Below, piece by piece: positions 8,990 through 17,732 of a stretch of 55,555 nt of DNA; the stretch's first letter is position 1, and the number at the start of each line of letters is the position of its first letter. Under the pieces are notes generated by a model. The model saw only the letters and a program-made list of their open reading frames with translations. It was not told the DNA's origin and did no database searches. The DNA lies in NCBI GenBank assembly GCA_003235365.1, contig QJWJ01000189.1, forward strand, positions 1 through 55,555, written 5' to 3'. Made by a program: the position numbers and the translations under genes. This DNA is from Deltaproteobacteria bacterium (GTDB lineage Bacteria; Myxococcota_A; Polyangia; Polyangiales; Polyangiaceae).

Positions 8990-9988
8990 ATGAACACAGA
9001 AGTACTGATCGACGCGATCGTGAGGCAGACGACGGTTTTGATCGCGCAGTTGGCGACAGCCACCGGCGTACGAACCCCACTATCTCACACCGCCAACCAA
9101 GTTTTTGTCGACCTGGTACGAGAGCTCAAGGCGCAGGGAATGACCCACGCCGTGATCGCCGACATGTTTGGCCTGGCGCTGCGCACCTACCACAAGCGCA
9201 TGCAGAGGCTGTCGGAGAGCGAAACCTTTCGCGGTCAATCGCTGTGGACGGCAGTGCTGAAGCACGTTCAGGAAAACGGCCCGACCCTGCGTGCGGACTT
9301 GCTCGTGCGGTTTCGCCATGACGACGACGCGACGCTGCGGGGGGTGCTCAACGACATGGTCGAGGGGGGGGTGCTGTACACGTCGGGCACTGGCGATCGA
9401 ACGCTGTACCGGGCACTCGACGAGAGCGAATTGCCGGAACGTTGGTCCGGCGATCCGGAACGCTTGGCGCACATGCTGTGGGTAGCCGTCTATCGCTTTG
9501 GTCCACTCGACCTCGAAGCGCTCGAAAAGATCGTGCCTGGAGCTCCAGCGGCGCGGGCTGTGGCGCTGGAGCAGCTCGTTCGCGATGGGCGGATCACGCG
9601 CGACGACTGTGGCAACTACGGCTCGGCGTCGTGCTTCATCCCGGTCGGTTCGAGCCAGGGGTGGGAAGCGTCCGTGTTCGACCACTATCAAGCAGTCGTC
9701 ACGGCGATCTGCCGCAAGCTCGAGCTGCGTGGCGAAAAGTCACCCATTGCCGAGCAGGTCGGGGGGAGCACGTATCGCTTCACCGTTTGGCCGGGACACC
9801 CCCATCAGGAGGAGGTCAGTTCGCTGCTGGGGGAGCTGCGCGCGCGCATCGTCCAGCTCCGCGAACGCGTCGAGCGCTACAACGCCGTCCACGACGCTCC
9901 CGAAAAAGACTCCTATCAGCAATTCGTCGCTTACGTCGGCACGACGCGACTGGGCGACGAGCACGAATCGTCAACACCTCGAGATTGA
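8990..9988 (+). CDS. Predicted multi-HTH regulator-like protein, module copy 1
   Basis: A 332-residue protein of no family I can name. The ATG at 8990 is chosen because the paralogue at 24756 starts at the same aligned position (MNTEVLIDAIVRQTT against METRLLIDGIVRQTT). Near residues 51-74 the helix-turn-helix-like stretch MTHAVIADMFGLALRTYHKR suggests DNA binding. Two further winged-helix-like segments follow (about 90-135, ending in GGVLYTSGTGDRTLY, and about 155-210, ending in LVRDGRITRD). The C-terminal region has a shared WPGHP motif. The stop is 13 bases before a lipoprotein gene, matching the arrangement of copy 2. A role in regulating that lipoprotein or reporting on it is inferred; direct evidence is absent. 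Confidence 0.85.
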   Translation: MNTEVLIDAIVRQTTVLIAQLATATGVRTPLSHTANQVFVDLVRELKAQGMTHAVIADMFGLALRTYHKRMQRLSESETFRGQSLWTAVLKHVQENGPTLRADLLVRFRHDDDATLRGVLNDMVEGGVLYTSGTGDRTLYRALDESELPERWSGDPERLAHMLWVAVYRFGPLDLEALEKIVPGAPAARAVALEQLVRDGRITRDDCGNYGSASCFIPVGSSQGWEASVFDHYQAVVTAICRKLELRGEKSPIAEQVGGSTYRFTVWPGHPHQEEVSSLLGELRARIVQLRERVERYNAVHDAPEKDSYQQFVAYVGTTRLGDEHESSTPRD

Positions 9989-10001
9989 GGCCGTAGTAAC
10001 C

Positions 10002-11480
10002 ATGAGCCATCAAAATCCCCATCTTTTGCCGACAAGCCGCGCTCGATCGAGTCGAGGGCGGGGGCGCTTCTCATTCCTGTTGCTGGCAACCTGCGCAACC
10101 TTCGCTGGCAGCGGATGCGGCGCCAAGAGCGGTGCCGATCCGGGAAAGGTTGGCGGCGAGACCAATTGGCTGAGCGGCTGTCGGCAGGATTCCGACTGCG
10201 ATCAAGGCAGCTGCAGCTGCGGGATTTGTACGCGCCGCTGTGACGTGCCGCAGGGATGCGACGAGCTGGGCGACGCGGTGTGCTCGAGCAGCGACCCGGA
10301 CGCAAAGGCTGCCGCCTGTGGAGCACCGAAGCTCGACGCACCCATTTGCGTGCCCGAACTGGGCGAGGTCGACGGTGGAGGTGCCGACACGCCAACCCAT
10401 CAGGAGCCGTCGCCAGAGCCGCCGTCGTCGAGCGGCAAGGATCCAGATCCGACGCCCCAGCCCGTCGAGCCAACACCCCCTGAGCCGGAGAAAGCCACGA
10501 CTTGGAGCACCGTCATCAGCAGCGAAACGTTCGACGGCGTGCAATGGGACACGTTGTGGGGTAACGACGCCGGCGAACTGTGGGCGTTGGGAACCGAAGC
10601 GGTCGACCCCGATCCAGCACCGATGAACGCGATTCTGATTTGTAACGACGAGCGTTGGCGTTCGACGACCTACTTGCGCCGCTACCGCGACGGGCGATGG
10701 GATGCGGTCGAGCATCCCGCAACGACTTCCATGCTGGCGCTGTCAGGGACCGGGCCGGACGACGTGTGGATGGTCGGCACCGACGGCGCGGCGTTCCACT
10801 ACGACGGCCGCACGTGGGCAGAGCATGACGTCTTCGGAGCGGAGGGGCTCGACGTCGACACGTCGGATCCTTGCCACGAACTCTCATTGCATGGCGTATT
10901 TGCGCTCAGTCCGAAGGATGTTTGGGTCGTGGGTTACACGGTCCCGACCGCGGGTGGCCCCGGCCTGGTTCTGCACTACGACGGAGAGGTCTGGCGAAGA
11001 CAAGACACCGGCGCACCCGACGGGTTCTTCGCGGTTTGGGCGTCCGCACCCGACGACGTGTGGACCGTCGGTTCTTCGGGGCTGACGTACCACGATGCTG
11101 GCGAGGGATGGCAGCCGGTCGCGAATGCGAGCGACCACTACCTGACGTCGATGTACGGCACGAACTCCGGTGACGTCTGGGTCGCGGGCAACAATGGGGT
11201 CATCACGCATTACGATGGTGACGCGTGGTCGCTGACCCGGTCTCCCGTGCCGTATACCTCCAACGCCATCGTCGCCGCGGGCCCTGGCGCTCAGCGTTGG
11301 GCACTCGTGCTCTCCGATTGGAGAGAGAGCCCGCAAGAGCAGGCCCTCGTGCAGTGGGACGGAAGTGAATGGCGGACGGAGTCCGTGACCCAAGAGCCAG
11401 ACGAGTTTCTGGGCGGGTTGTGGCAGACGGCCGACGGGCAACTCTGGGGGGCGGGAAAGCGGATCGTCCGCTTCCGTTGA
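10002..11480 (+). CDS. Cys-rich lipoprotein with DVWxVG beta-propeller-like repeats
   Basis: A 492-residue predicted lipoprotein starting at ATG 10002; the frame continues upstream only as a shadow of the regulator gene. The signal ends in AGSGC (Cys39). The mature protein begins CGAKSG and carries a Cys-rich segment, NWLSGCRQDSDCDQG, like the partner lipoprotein at 25802. A Pro/Glu-rich linker follows, then about 330 residues with at least six repeats of a blade-like motif (ELWALG, DVWMVGTDG, DVWVVGYTV, DVWTVGSSG, DVWVAGNNG, QLWGAGK), several followed by HYDG.W. This is the pattern of secreted beta-propellers common in Myxococcota. It probably sits on the outer membrane surface. Its pairing with the upstream regulator-like gene suggests joint function. 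Confidence 0.87.
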   Translation: MSHQNPHLLPTSRARSSRGRGRFSFLLLATCATFAGSGCGAKSGADPGKVGGETNWLSGCRQDSDCDQGSCSCGICTRRCDVPQGCDELGDAVCSSSDPDAKAAACGAPKLDAPICVPELGEVDGGGADTPTHQEPSPEPPSSSGKDPDPTPQPVEPTPPEPEKATTWSTVISSETFDGVQWDTLWGNDAGELWALGTEAVDPDPAPMNAILICNDERWRSTTYLRRYRDGRWDAVEHPATTSMLALSGTGPDDVWMVGTDGAAFHYDGRTWAEHDVFGAEGLDVDTSDPCHELSLHGVFALSPKDVWVVGYTVPTAGGPGLVLHYDGEVWRRQDTGAPDGFFAVWASAPDDVWTVGSSGLTYHDAGEGWQPVANASDHYLTSMYGTNSGDVWVAGNNGVITHYDGDAWSLTRSPVPYTSNAIVAAGPGAQRWALVLSDWRESPQEQALVQWDGSEWRTESVTQEPDEFLGGLWQTADGQLWGAGKRIVRFR

Positions 11481-11625
11481 ACCGCGCAGAACGGTGTTCC
11501 ACGCCGACCGACACCCGTCGTGTTCGTCCGAGCCACTGACTCGCCGCGTTGATGAGATGTCACGTACGAGCTGTCCGTCGAATTGGTTGCGATTCGTTCG
11601 ACCGACTGTCGAACCGCTGGCACAG

Positions 11626-11679
11626 CGTTAACGAGCGGGCTGCTAACTACTGGGAAAGCTGTCCGCGTTTAACGAACGG
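11626..11679 (+). promoter_or_regulatory. Direct repeat TTAACGARCGG upstream of the sigma factor gene
   Basis: TTAACGAGCGG at 11628-11638 and TTAACGAACGG at 11669-11679 differ at one base and start 41 bp apart (about four helical turns). They are the most AT-containing part of the 289-base gap before the sigma gene, so they may be regulator or sigma contact sites. No -35/-10 pair was clear. Chance repetition is possible. Confidence 0.3.
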
Positions 11680-11769
11680 CGATGGGACCAACAAACCGGG
11701 CGGCTACGACTGGGCGTGCGAGGGGCTGAGGTGTAGGGTGCGGGTCATGAGCTTGCTGGTGGTGTGCTG

Positions 11770-12399
11770 ATGCTTTGGGCGTCCGATGAAGAACTGCAGG
11801 CCTTTCGCGACGGTGACCCCAAGGCTGAAGAGCGGGTCTACTGGGCTTACGTGCGTCGCGTCGACCGACAGATCCGCGCCCTACTTCGACGTTTCAATTC
11901 TTCCGAGCTGCAGCAAGCGAGTGCCATTGCCGATCTCGTCCAAGAAGTGTTCGTGAAGGCGTTCTCGGATGGTGCCCGCGCCGCCTACGACGGTCAGCGC
12001 GACTATGGTCCTTACTTGGCGGCGATCGCTCGCAACTGCGTCATCGATGCGTTGCGCCGACGTGGTCGCGAAGTGCCGACCGAGCCGACCGTGTTGGCGT
12101 CGTCTGAATTGGCTGACGAGGAGACGGGTCAACGTTATGATCCCACGGTGCTGGCAATCTTGAGGAGCTACTTGTCTGAATTGCCCCAGGCGCTCCACGA
12201 CGTTTACCGTCATCGCTTCGTCCTGGGTCAATCCCAACAGCAAGCGTGTGGTGAGCTCGGTCTGTCGCGCCGCACGTTGCGCACCCGAGAAGAGCACCTG
12301 CGCAAGGGGCTGCGCAAAGCATTGATGGCAGCTGGGAGCTTCACCGTGAAGGCTGTCGGTCCGACTGCAACCATTCCCTTTCGAGCGGAGTCGTCATGA
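11770..12399 (+). CDS. ECF-type RNA polymerase sigma factor
   Basis: A 209-residue sigma-70-family protein. Region 2 is present (about 20-100, with IADLVQEVFVKAF and YLAAIARNCVIDALRRRGRE) and so is region 4 (about 140-195, LPQALHDVYRHRF and ACGELGLSRRTLRTREEHL). No region 1 or 3 is visible, which fits an ECF sigma. ATG 11770 is preferred because GGTGG lies seven bases before it; GTG at 11764 is the alternative. The stop overlaps the start of the next gene (ATGA), so a membrane partner is made in step with it. The spacing and partner suggest control by an anti-sigma-like membrane protein. Confidence 0.9.
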   Translation: MLWASDEELQAFRDGDPKAEERVYWAYVRRVDRQIRALLRRFNSSELQQASAIADLVQEVFVKAFSDGARAAYDGQRDYGPYLAAIARNCVIDALRRRGREVPTEPTVLASSELADEETGQRYDPTVLAILRSYLSELPQALHDVYRHRFVLGQSQQQACGELGLSRRTLRTREEHLRKGLRKALMAAGSFTVKAVGPTATIPFRAESS

Positions 12400-13022
12400 A
12401 CAAGGAGGAAATCGACCTCGACGAGCTGCTCTCTGGAGGGGTGCTCAGCGGCGCACAGTACGACGAGATTGGCGCCCGCGTCTTTCAGCGCGACCTCGAC
12501 GGCGCTCGACCTCGCATGCGCCTGGCGCCGGTGCTGTCTGTGGCGGCGCTCGCGGCGGCTGTAGGGGGGCTGTTTCTGATCTCGAATCGACAGCTCGACC
12601 AGGCGAGCGGACTTCGCTCGAAGGGCGCCGCGGACTCGGTGGGGGCGGCTGCGATGGTGGAGTTGGGGTGCGCCGGGTTGGTCTCCGAAGCCGGAAAGCT
12701 CCACTGTCCACTGGGTTCGACGTTGATGTTTAGCGTGCGTGCGTCGTCGACGCCCCGCCATCTGGCTGCGTTCGCAGAGTCTCAGGGTCAGACGAACCCC
12801 GAGCCAATCTGGTACTTCCCGGCGTCCGAAGGAAGTCTGGCGACCATACCCGCGAGCGAATCGACGGTAGTGCTGGATCAGGGCGTGGCGCTTGGCGCAC
12901 CCCACCAGCCAGGGCGCTATCGCGTGACCGTGCGACTGCTTGACGAACCCGCCACCCGAGATGCGCTTCGGAGCATGCCCGAGGAGGCTGCGGTGTTCTT
13001 CGACTTGATCATCGAACCCTGA
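12396..13022 (+). CDS. Single-pass membrane protein coupled to the sigma factor, putative anti-sigma
   Basis: A 208-residue protein overlapping the sigma gene by four bases. It has a roughly 40-residue acidic/charged N-terminus (ELLSGGVLSGAQYDEIGARVF), one transmembrane segment (about 43-63, LAPVLSVAALAAAVGGLFL), and a periplasmic beta-rich domain of about 130 residues with two Cys (GCAGL and LHCPLG) that may form a disulphide. The topology and coupling are those of an anti-sigma or co-regulator, with the N-terminus positioned to hold the sigma factor. I recognise no zinc anti-sigma motif, so the function is inferred from context. Confidence 0.8.
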   Translation: MNKEEIDLDELLSGGVLSGAQYDEIGARVFQRDLDGARPRMRLAPVLSVAALAAAVGGLFLISNRQLDQASGLRSKGAADSVGAAAMVELGCAGLVSEAGKLHCPLGSTLMFSVRASSTPRHLAAFAESQGQTNPEPIWYFPASEGSLATIPASESTVVLDQGVALGAPHQPGRYRVTVRLLDEPATRDALRSMPEEAAVFFDLIIEP

Positions 13023-13653
13023 GCTCGGTTCGGAGCTCGTGTTGGGCTCCGGGTGCTCCGTTTGGCGAAGGGTTCGAGCTGACCATCGACGAGTGTTGGG
13101 CTGAACTCATACGACTCGGTACTCACGGAAAGCGCCTCGTTCCTCGTGGGTCACGCGAAGTCGCGGGCTTCCTGGGCGCAGACCCTCCATCATTCGCGGT
13201 GCGCCGAATCGCATGGTGGTGGCGCTTGCCGCCGGTGACGGCTCGCTCCGCGGTGCGAGTCTGGGGTCGGACTCCGGTTCCGGCTCGGGTTCGGGTTCCG
13301 GCTCGGGTTCGGGTTCCGGCTCGGGTTCGGGTTCCGGCTCGAGCATGCCGGGGCCGTCCCGAGGGGTGACTGGCGCCTCCGCCATTCCACCGTCGGCGGG
13401 GTTGTCGTCGGCAGCGCGCAGCGATTGGGCAGGTTGAAGGTAACCGATCGCTGTCAACGTTGAGGGACCGCGCCGCTACGCGCAAGCACGCGCGTTGGTC
13501 ACTTGCTGTTCGTGAAATCGCTCAAAACAAAAGCGTTCGGCCGATTTGTCGGTGAGCGTTGCGCCAAAGGGCGTCATGACTGATGATCGATGCCGTCAGC
13601 TCGGGTCGCCTGGGATTAGCCGTCGGGTGCCGGTGTTGGTCATGCGGGGTGTC
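13023..13653. other. Intergenic region with an 18-bp tandem repeat
   Basis: About 630 bases lie between the sigma-partner gene and the chosen start of the caspase-like gene. The centre is the tandem repeat at 13276-13341. Frames through it read as poly-Gly-Ser (plus) or poly-Glu-Pro (minus), which are repeat artefacts or a low-complexity linker rather than a recognised gene. A weak hairpin (CGGAGC 13031-13036 with GCTCCG 13046-13051) just after the upstream stop might help end that transcript. The last part, 13500-13560, is relatively AT-rich and may hold the caspase gene promoter. Confidence 0.4.
13276..13341. repeat. Short tandem repeat, 18-bp unit x about 3.7
   Basis: The unit GGTTCCGGCTCGGGTTCG occurs three times exactly (13276-13293, 13294-13311, 13312-13329), then a fourth partial copy reads to 13341. 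The unit is itself built from related 6-base pieces, so it can vary in length by slippage. Confidence 0.9.
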
Positions 13654-15516
13654 ATGTCGAGACTGTTGGGAAGGCGCACGAGATCGTTTTGGCTGGTCTG
13701 GCGCGACCTCTCGAGGCGGAAACTGCTTTCGTTTCTGCTTGCCATCGTAGCGATCGTTTCTCTGTGTCCCGGTGCCTCTGCGGGGATGCGCGTTCACGCC
13801 CTTCTGATTGGCAACAACGCTCCGTTCCCCGACGATGAGCCGGGCGTCGAACGACAGCCCTTGCGCTACGCTGACGACGACGCTGCCGCCATGTTCGAGT
13901 TTCTTCGGGAGAGCGGCGTGAGTGCACAGTTGCTGACGTTGATGGATGCCCAGTCGCAACGCACGTTCCCCGCGCTGGCCGCCGTCGCCCGCGTCCCGAC
14001 CAAAGCCCACGTCGTCGCGGCAGTGGACAGGTTGATCCGGCAGGCCGCGTCGGATCAAGCCGCAGGGCACGAAGTGTCCGTGATCATCTTCTACTCTGGC
14101 CATGGCGCGATCGCCTACGAGGGCGAGCCAGCTCTGGCCCTGCTCGATGCCGGCTTGAAACGCGACTTTCTCTACGATGAAGTGTTGGCGCGGATCCCCG
14201 CCAGCTTCGTCCATCTGTTGGTGGACGCTTGTCATGCGGAGGCCGTCGTTCGACCGCGTGACGATGGTCGTGTCGTATCCGTCACCTCGCAACAGGCGCG
14301 CGACCTGTTGATACGAACCACGCTCGATCGCTTTCCCAACGTCGGCGCCATTCTCGCGAGTACGACCGGTGCTCGCGCGCACGAGTGGGATGAGATTGGA
14401 CACGGGATCTTCACGCACGAGCTACTGTCCGCATTGCGTGGGGCGGCGGATGTCAACCGAGATCATCGCTTGGAGTACAGCGAGGTTGCCGCGTTCATGT
14501 ACGCCGCGAATCGAGGCATCGTGGACCCTGCAGCGCGTCTGGATGTCGTGGCTCGTCCCCCGGTCGCCCATCGCCGCGCGCCCATTCTCGAGCTGAACCC
14601 TCCGGCGAACGGCGAGCTTGCTTGGCTCACCGGCGTCAAGGGAAACAACGGACGTATGCGCGTCTTGAGCACTGATGGCCGCACGCTGGTGAGCATCAAC
14701 GGCGCGGACGACTACTTTTCCGACCTGCTCCTGCCGCGGCACGCCAAGGTCACCATCGACGACGAACGCAAAGAAGCAACGTTCGTTGCAGTTGCGCAGG
14801 AACGGGTACCGTTCGACGGCTTGGAGTTTGTGCAGAGGCACACACGGTCGCGTTCTCTCGAGGAGGATTTACGGCGCGGACTGTTCGCGAGTCGCTTCGG
14901 GCCCGGGTACTATTCGGGATTCGTCGATCGCTCGCCGGAGTTCATCGCCGTTTCTCTGGCACCAATCGCGGACGCGAACATCGCAGATCTCGGAGAGCAC
15001 TCCGAGTACTCGAAGGCTGCCGGAGACTATGCGCTGATAGCCGGCGCGGCCGGATCCAACGCGATCGCGCACAACGTCGGGTATGCGCTGGGCGGATTGC
15101 TCACGCTGCGCCCGACGGGTGGGAACGGCCCGTTCGCCCATGTAGAGGTTCTCTGGGTCGCTGAAGGCGGCGCAAACGAATGGACACCGACCGGGAGCGT
15201 TGGCTGGGCTTTTGGTGGTCGGCACGGGCTGCTAACCGGTTGGGGGAGCATCAGCATCGGTGGAGGCACGATAGAACAGCGCTTTGAGACGTCGTCGAGC
15301 GATGTGACACCGCCGGGCGCCGAGCCTCGTTTCGAGCGGGCTCGGTCGCCCGTGGTCGTGGGAGCGCCGGGGTTGGGTGCAGCGGTGGACGTCGCTGACA
15401 GCTTCAGTCTGTGGGCGGAAGCACAGTTGCGCGTGCGCGGCTATCGAAAGCTCGACGAGGGAGTCGCCATTGCCGTCGACCCTGCCGCCTGGCTCGGTAT
15501 CGGGTTGACGTTGTGA
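13654..15516 (+). CDS. Secreted or membrane-anchored caspase-like (C14) protein
   Basis: A 620-residue protein from the ATG at 13654, which has a G-rich tract just upstream; ATG 13642 is an alternative. An N-terminal signal-like segment (RRKLLSFLLAIVAIVSL) ends in GASAG, so the protein probably acts outside the cytoplasm. The caspase/peptidase C14 fold follows at about 45-330. The catalytic dyad is visible: His150 in FYSGHG and Cys193 in LLVDACHAE. The second half (about 400-620) is beta-rich with amphipathic strands and ends in a hydrophobic-alternating segment, resembling a small outer-membrane or beta-sandwich domain. Bacterial caspase-like proteins cleave after basic or acidic residues in stress and cell-death pathways; the substrate here is unknown. 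The gene lies downstream of a sigma factor and its partner on the same strand, but across a 630-base gap. Confidence 0.87.
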   Translation: MSRLLGRRTRSFWLVWRDLSRRKLLSFLLAIVAIVSLCPGASAGMRVHALLIGNNAPFPDDEPGVERQPLRYADDDAAAMFEFLRESGVSAQLLTLMDAQSQRTFPALAAVARVPTKAHVVAAVDRLIRQAASDQAAGHEVSVIIFYSGHGAIAYEGEPALALLDAGLKRDFLYDEVLARIPASFVHLLVDACHAEAVVRPRDDGRVVSVTSQQARDLLIRTTLDRFPNVGAILASTTGARAHEWDEIGHGIFTHELLSALRGAADVNRDHRLEYSEVAAFMYAANRGIVDPAARLDVVARPPVAHRRAPILELNPPANGELAWLTGVKGNNGRMRVLSTDGRTLVSINGADDYFSDLLLPRHAKVTIDDERKEATFVAVAQERVPFDGLEFVQRHTRSRSLEEDLRRGLFASRFGPGYYSGFVDRSPEFIAVSLAPIADANIADLGEHSEYSKAAGDYALIAGAAGSNAIAHNVGYALGGLLTLRPTGGNGPFAHVEVLWVAEGGANEWTPTGSVGWAFGGRHGLLTGWGSISIGGGTIEQRFETSSSDVTPPGAEPRFERARSPVVVGAPGLGAAVDVADSFSLWAEAQLRVRGYRKLDEGVAIAVDPAAWLGIGLTL

Positions 15517-15688
15517 AATGGTCCTTGCGCCGGCAGCTCGATACCAACCTAGCTACCGCCGAACCCCGTTCGTGGCTCGCCTGAAGGCGCAACTCCTGCG
15601 AGGATTCGCGGGCAATGGCGCAGGTCTTGCTCGTGCTCTCCGCTCGAGGAGTGCTCGCCCTCGAGAGGTGTCGTGAAGGGCGTACCGC

Positions 15689-16573
15689 GTGCACATCGAA
15701 GTGGCACGCCCAGTGCAGCGGATGTCTGCCATGAGTAACCCTGATCTGATCGGTCGGCACAGCGTCCAGTCGTTGACGTTGGAGCGACAGCTCGCGATGG
15801 ACGCGTTCGCGGCCTTGCCTCGCAGTCATCCGATGGTGGCCGCCCTCGAGTTTGACGTCACCGACGCGCTCGATGCCATCGATGCGCTTCGCCGTGCTGG
15901 CCGACGAGTGTCGTTGTTTGCTTTCGTCGTGCGATCGATCGCCGTTGCCATTTCAGAACACCCTGATTTGAATCTCGTGCGTCATGGTCGGCGTCTGGCG
16001 CGTTTCGATGACGTGGACGTCAGTGTGCCCGTCGAGGTCAGCACGCCAGAAGGCAACTTCCCACGTGAGGTAGTGCTTCGGCGGGCTCAGAGTTCCAGCG
16101 CGGTGGAGCTCTTCGCGTGCCTCGAGGCGGCTCGCGGCCGTCAGCTCGTGTCGGGAGAAACCAGTGACGAGGACCGGTGGGCTCGACGCACCATGGGGGC
16201 TGTCCGCTGGCTTCCGCGCTTCCTCCGCGTGGGTTTGATCCGTTGGATCATGCGCAGCGCGTTTCGGATCAAGATGCGCGCGGGTACGACGCTCGTCACG
16301 AGCGTAGGAAAGTTCGCAGCCATACCTGGTTTCGCGTTTACCTTCGACACTGGACCCCGGGCGGCGACTTTTGTCGTGGGGGGGGTAGCGAGCAAGCCGT
16401 GGGTACACGCCGGACAGGTCGTGGTGCGCTCCGTGCTGCCGCTGTCGTTGATTGTGGATCACGATCTCGTGGATGGGGCACCCGTTGCGCGGTTTGCTCG
16501 CCGCCTGCAAGCCTTGATCGAGTCGGGCGATGGTTTGCTGTCGGAGTTGTCTGAGGCCGGTTCGATGCCATGA
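15689..16573 (+). CDS. Free-standing E2-type (CAT-fold) acyltransferase domain protein
   Basis: A 294-residue protein matching the catalytic domain of 2-oxoacid dehydrogenase E2 components, which shares the chloramphenicol acetyltransferase fold. The signature His is present in DHDLVDGAP (His258, motif H-x(3)-D-G), and the family strand pattern is visible in FAFVVRSIAVAISEHPDLNL. There is no lipoyl domain and no E3-binding domain, and no E1 or E3 gene is nearby, so it is not part of an ordinary dehydrogenase complex; it may acylate another acceptor. GTG 15689 has GAAGGG eight bases upstream; ATG 15722 or 15731 are alternatives. The next gene (DUF2804) follows after 60 bases. Confidence 0.85.
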   Translation: MHIEVARPVQRMSAMSNPDLIGRHSVQSLTLERQLAMDAFAALPRSHPMVAALEFDVTDALDAIDALRRAGRRVSLFAFVVRSIAVAISEHPDLNLVRHGRRLARFDDVDVSVPVEVSTPEGNFPREVVLRRAQSSSAVELFACLEAARGRQLVSGETSDEDRWARRTMGAVRWLPRFLRVGLIRWIMRSAFRIKMRAGTTLVTSVGKFAAIPGFAFTFDTGPRAATFVVGGVASKPWVHAGQVVVRSVLPLSLIVDHDLVDGAPVARFARRLQALIESGDGLLSELSEAGSMP

Positions 16574-16633
16574 CGCGTGGCACCAAAGCCTGAGCACCTG
16601 ACGGCAGTTTCGGTCCGTGGTACATGAACACCC

Positions 16634-17671
16634 GTGAGAGTTGCACAGGATCCTCCGGTGGCGTTGGTCGACGAGGGCCGAGTTCGTTTTGGGACGTTCA
16701 CCGGACCCATCGCCGACATCAATCTGCTCGACGCTCAACCGTGGGTCGTGCCCGTTCCGCGCGCGGTCCGCTTCGCGCGGCTCAAGGAGTGGCAGGCGTT
16801 CCAATTCAGCAATGGCCGCCACTGGGTTGCGGTTGCCCTGTTCGACGCGAAGCTGTTAGCTCTAGCGCAGATCAAGATCTACGATCATCAAACTCGTACC
16901 AAGGTCGAGTTCGAACGGCAACTTCCGAGCTGGGCGCTCGCTGCGCCACGCAATCTGATCGACAGCACTTTCGAGTGGCGTTCGAGTCGCGCGTTCATCC
17001 GGTTCGAGAACCGTCTGTGCGACGGACGATTTGCAATAGAGGTGAACATTCCCGCTGGTTTCTCGAATCCGGCCATCAGCGGTCGCGTCACGTCGCGTGT
17101 CGATGGGGCCGAGCCTCAGGTGGTGAGCATCCCATTCGGTTCGAACCGGGGGATGTATTCGCACAAGTCTTGCCAAGAAGTCAGCGGAGAGTTGGTTGTC
17201 GGTGGTGAATGTCTGCGTTTCAGTCCATCCGACAGCTTCTTGTTCGTGGACGATCACAAGGGGTACTACCCGTACGTGATGCGTTGGGATTGGTTGGTTG
17301 GGGGAGGCGTCGCCGATGCGGGCCGGCGGATTGGCTTCAACCTCACGCGCAATGCGTCCATCGACCCGGAACGTCACAACGAGAACTGTCTGTGGATGCA
17401 TGGCAAACGCCATCTGCTTCCGCCCGTCTCGTTTGACCGACGAAGCGACGTCGGTCGCGAAGTCTGGGAGGTGAGGGACCAGGAGGGCGAAGTCACCGTC
17501 GACTTCGAGGTCGAGTTGGACAGCACCGTACGGCTCAATGCGTTGGTCATCGAGAGCCGCTATCGTGGCCCGTTTGGTAGCGTTCGAGGTTCGCTACGTG
17601 GGCCAGGTGGTGAACGTGTAGCCGTCGACGGGATGCTCGCGATGGGGGAGGACTTCTACCTGCGGTGCTGA
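16634..17671 (+). CDS. DUF2804 family protein
   Basis: A 345-residue protein of typical length for DUF2804. Hallmarks include the WQAFQFSNGRHWVAVALFDAK region early on, a central NPAISGRV stretch, and the Cys/His-containing region GFNLTRNASIDPERHNENCLW. The family has a lipocalin-like beta fold and no settled function. The start is GTG 16634. It lies 60 bases after the acyltransferase-domain gene on the same strand, and the pair may be co-transcribed. There is no signal peptide, so it is expected in the cytoplasm. Confidence 0.87.
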   Translation: MRVAQDPPVALVDEGRVRFGTFTGPIADINLLDAQPWVVPVPRAVRFARLKEWQAFQFSNGRHWVAVALFDAKLLALAQIKIYDHQTRTKVEFERQLPSWALAAPRNLIDSTFEWRSSRAFIRFENRLCDGRFAIEVNIPAGFSNPAISGRVTSRVDGAEPQVVSIPFGSNRGMYSHKSCQEVSGELVVGGECLRFSPSDSFLFVDDHKGYYPYVMRWDWLVGGGVADAGRRIGFNLTRNASIDPERHNENCLWMHGKRHLLPPVSFDRRSDVGREVWEVRDQEGEVTVDFEVELDSTVRLNALVIESRYRGPFGSVRGSLRGPGGERVAVDGMLAMGEDFYLRC

Positions 17672-17732
17672 CGTCTGCGAGTGATTGCAGATGCCATGCC
17701 GTTAGCTGTCCTTTGCTGAACAGCGTCGTGTC

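Noticed and set aside
13107..13457. A minus-strand frame reading poly-Glu-Pro and a plus-strand frame reading poly-Gly-Ser
   Set aside because: Both come from the 18-bp tandem repeat and neither has a recognisable domain or ribosome-binding site.
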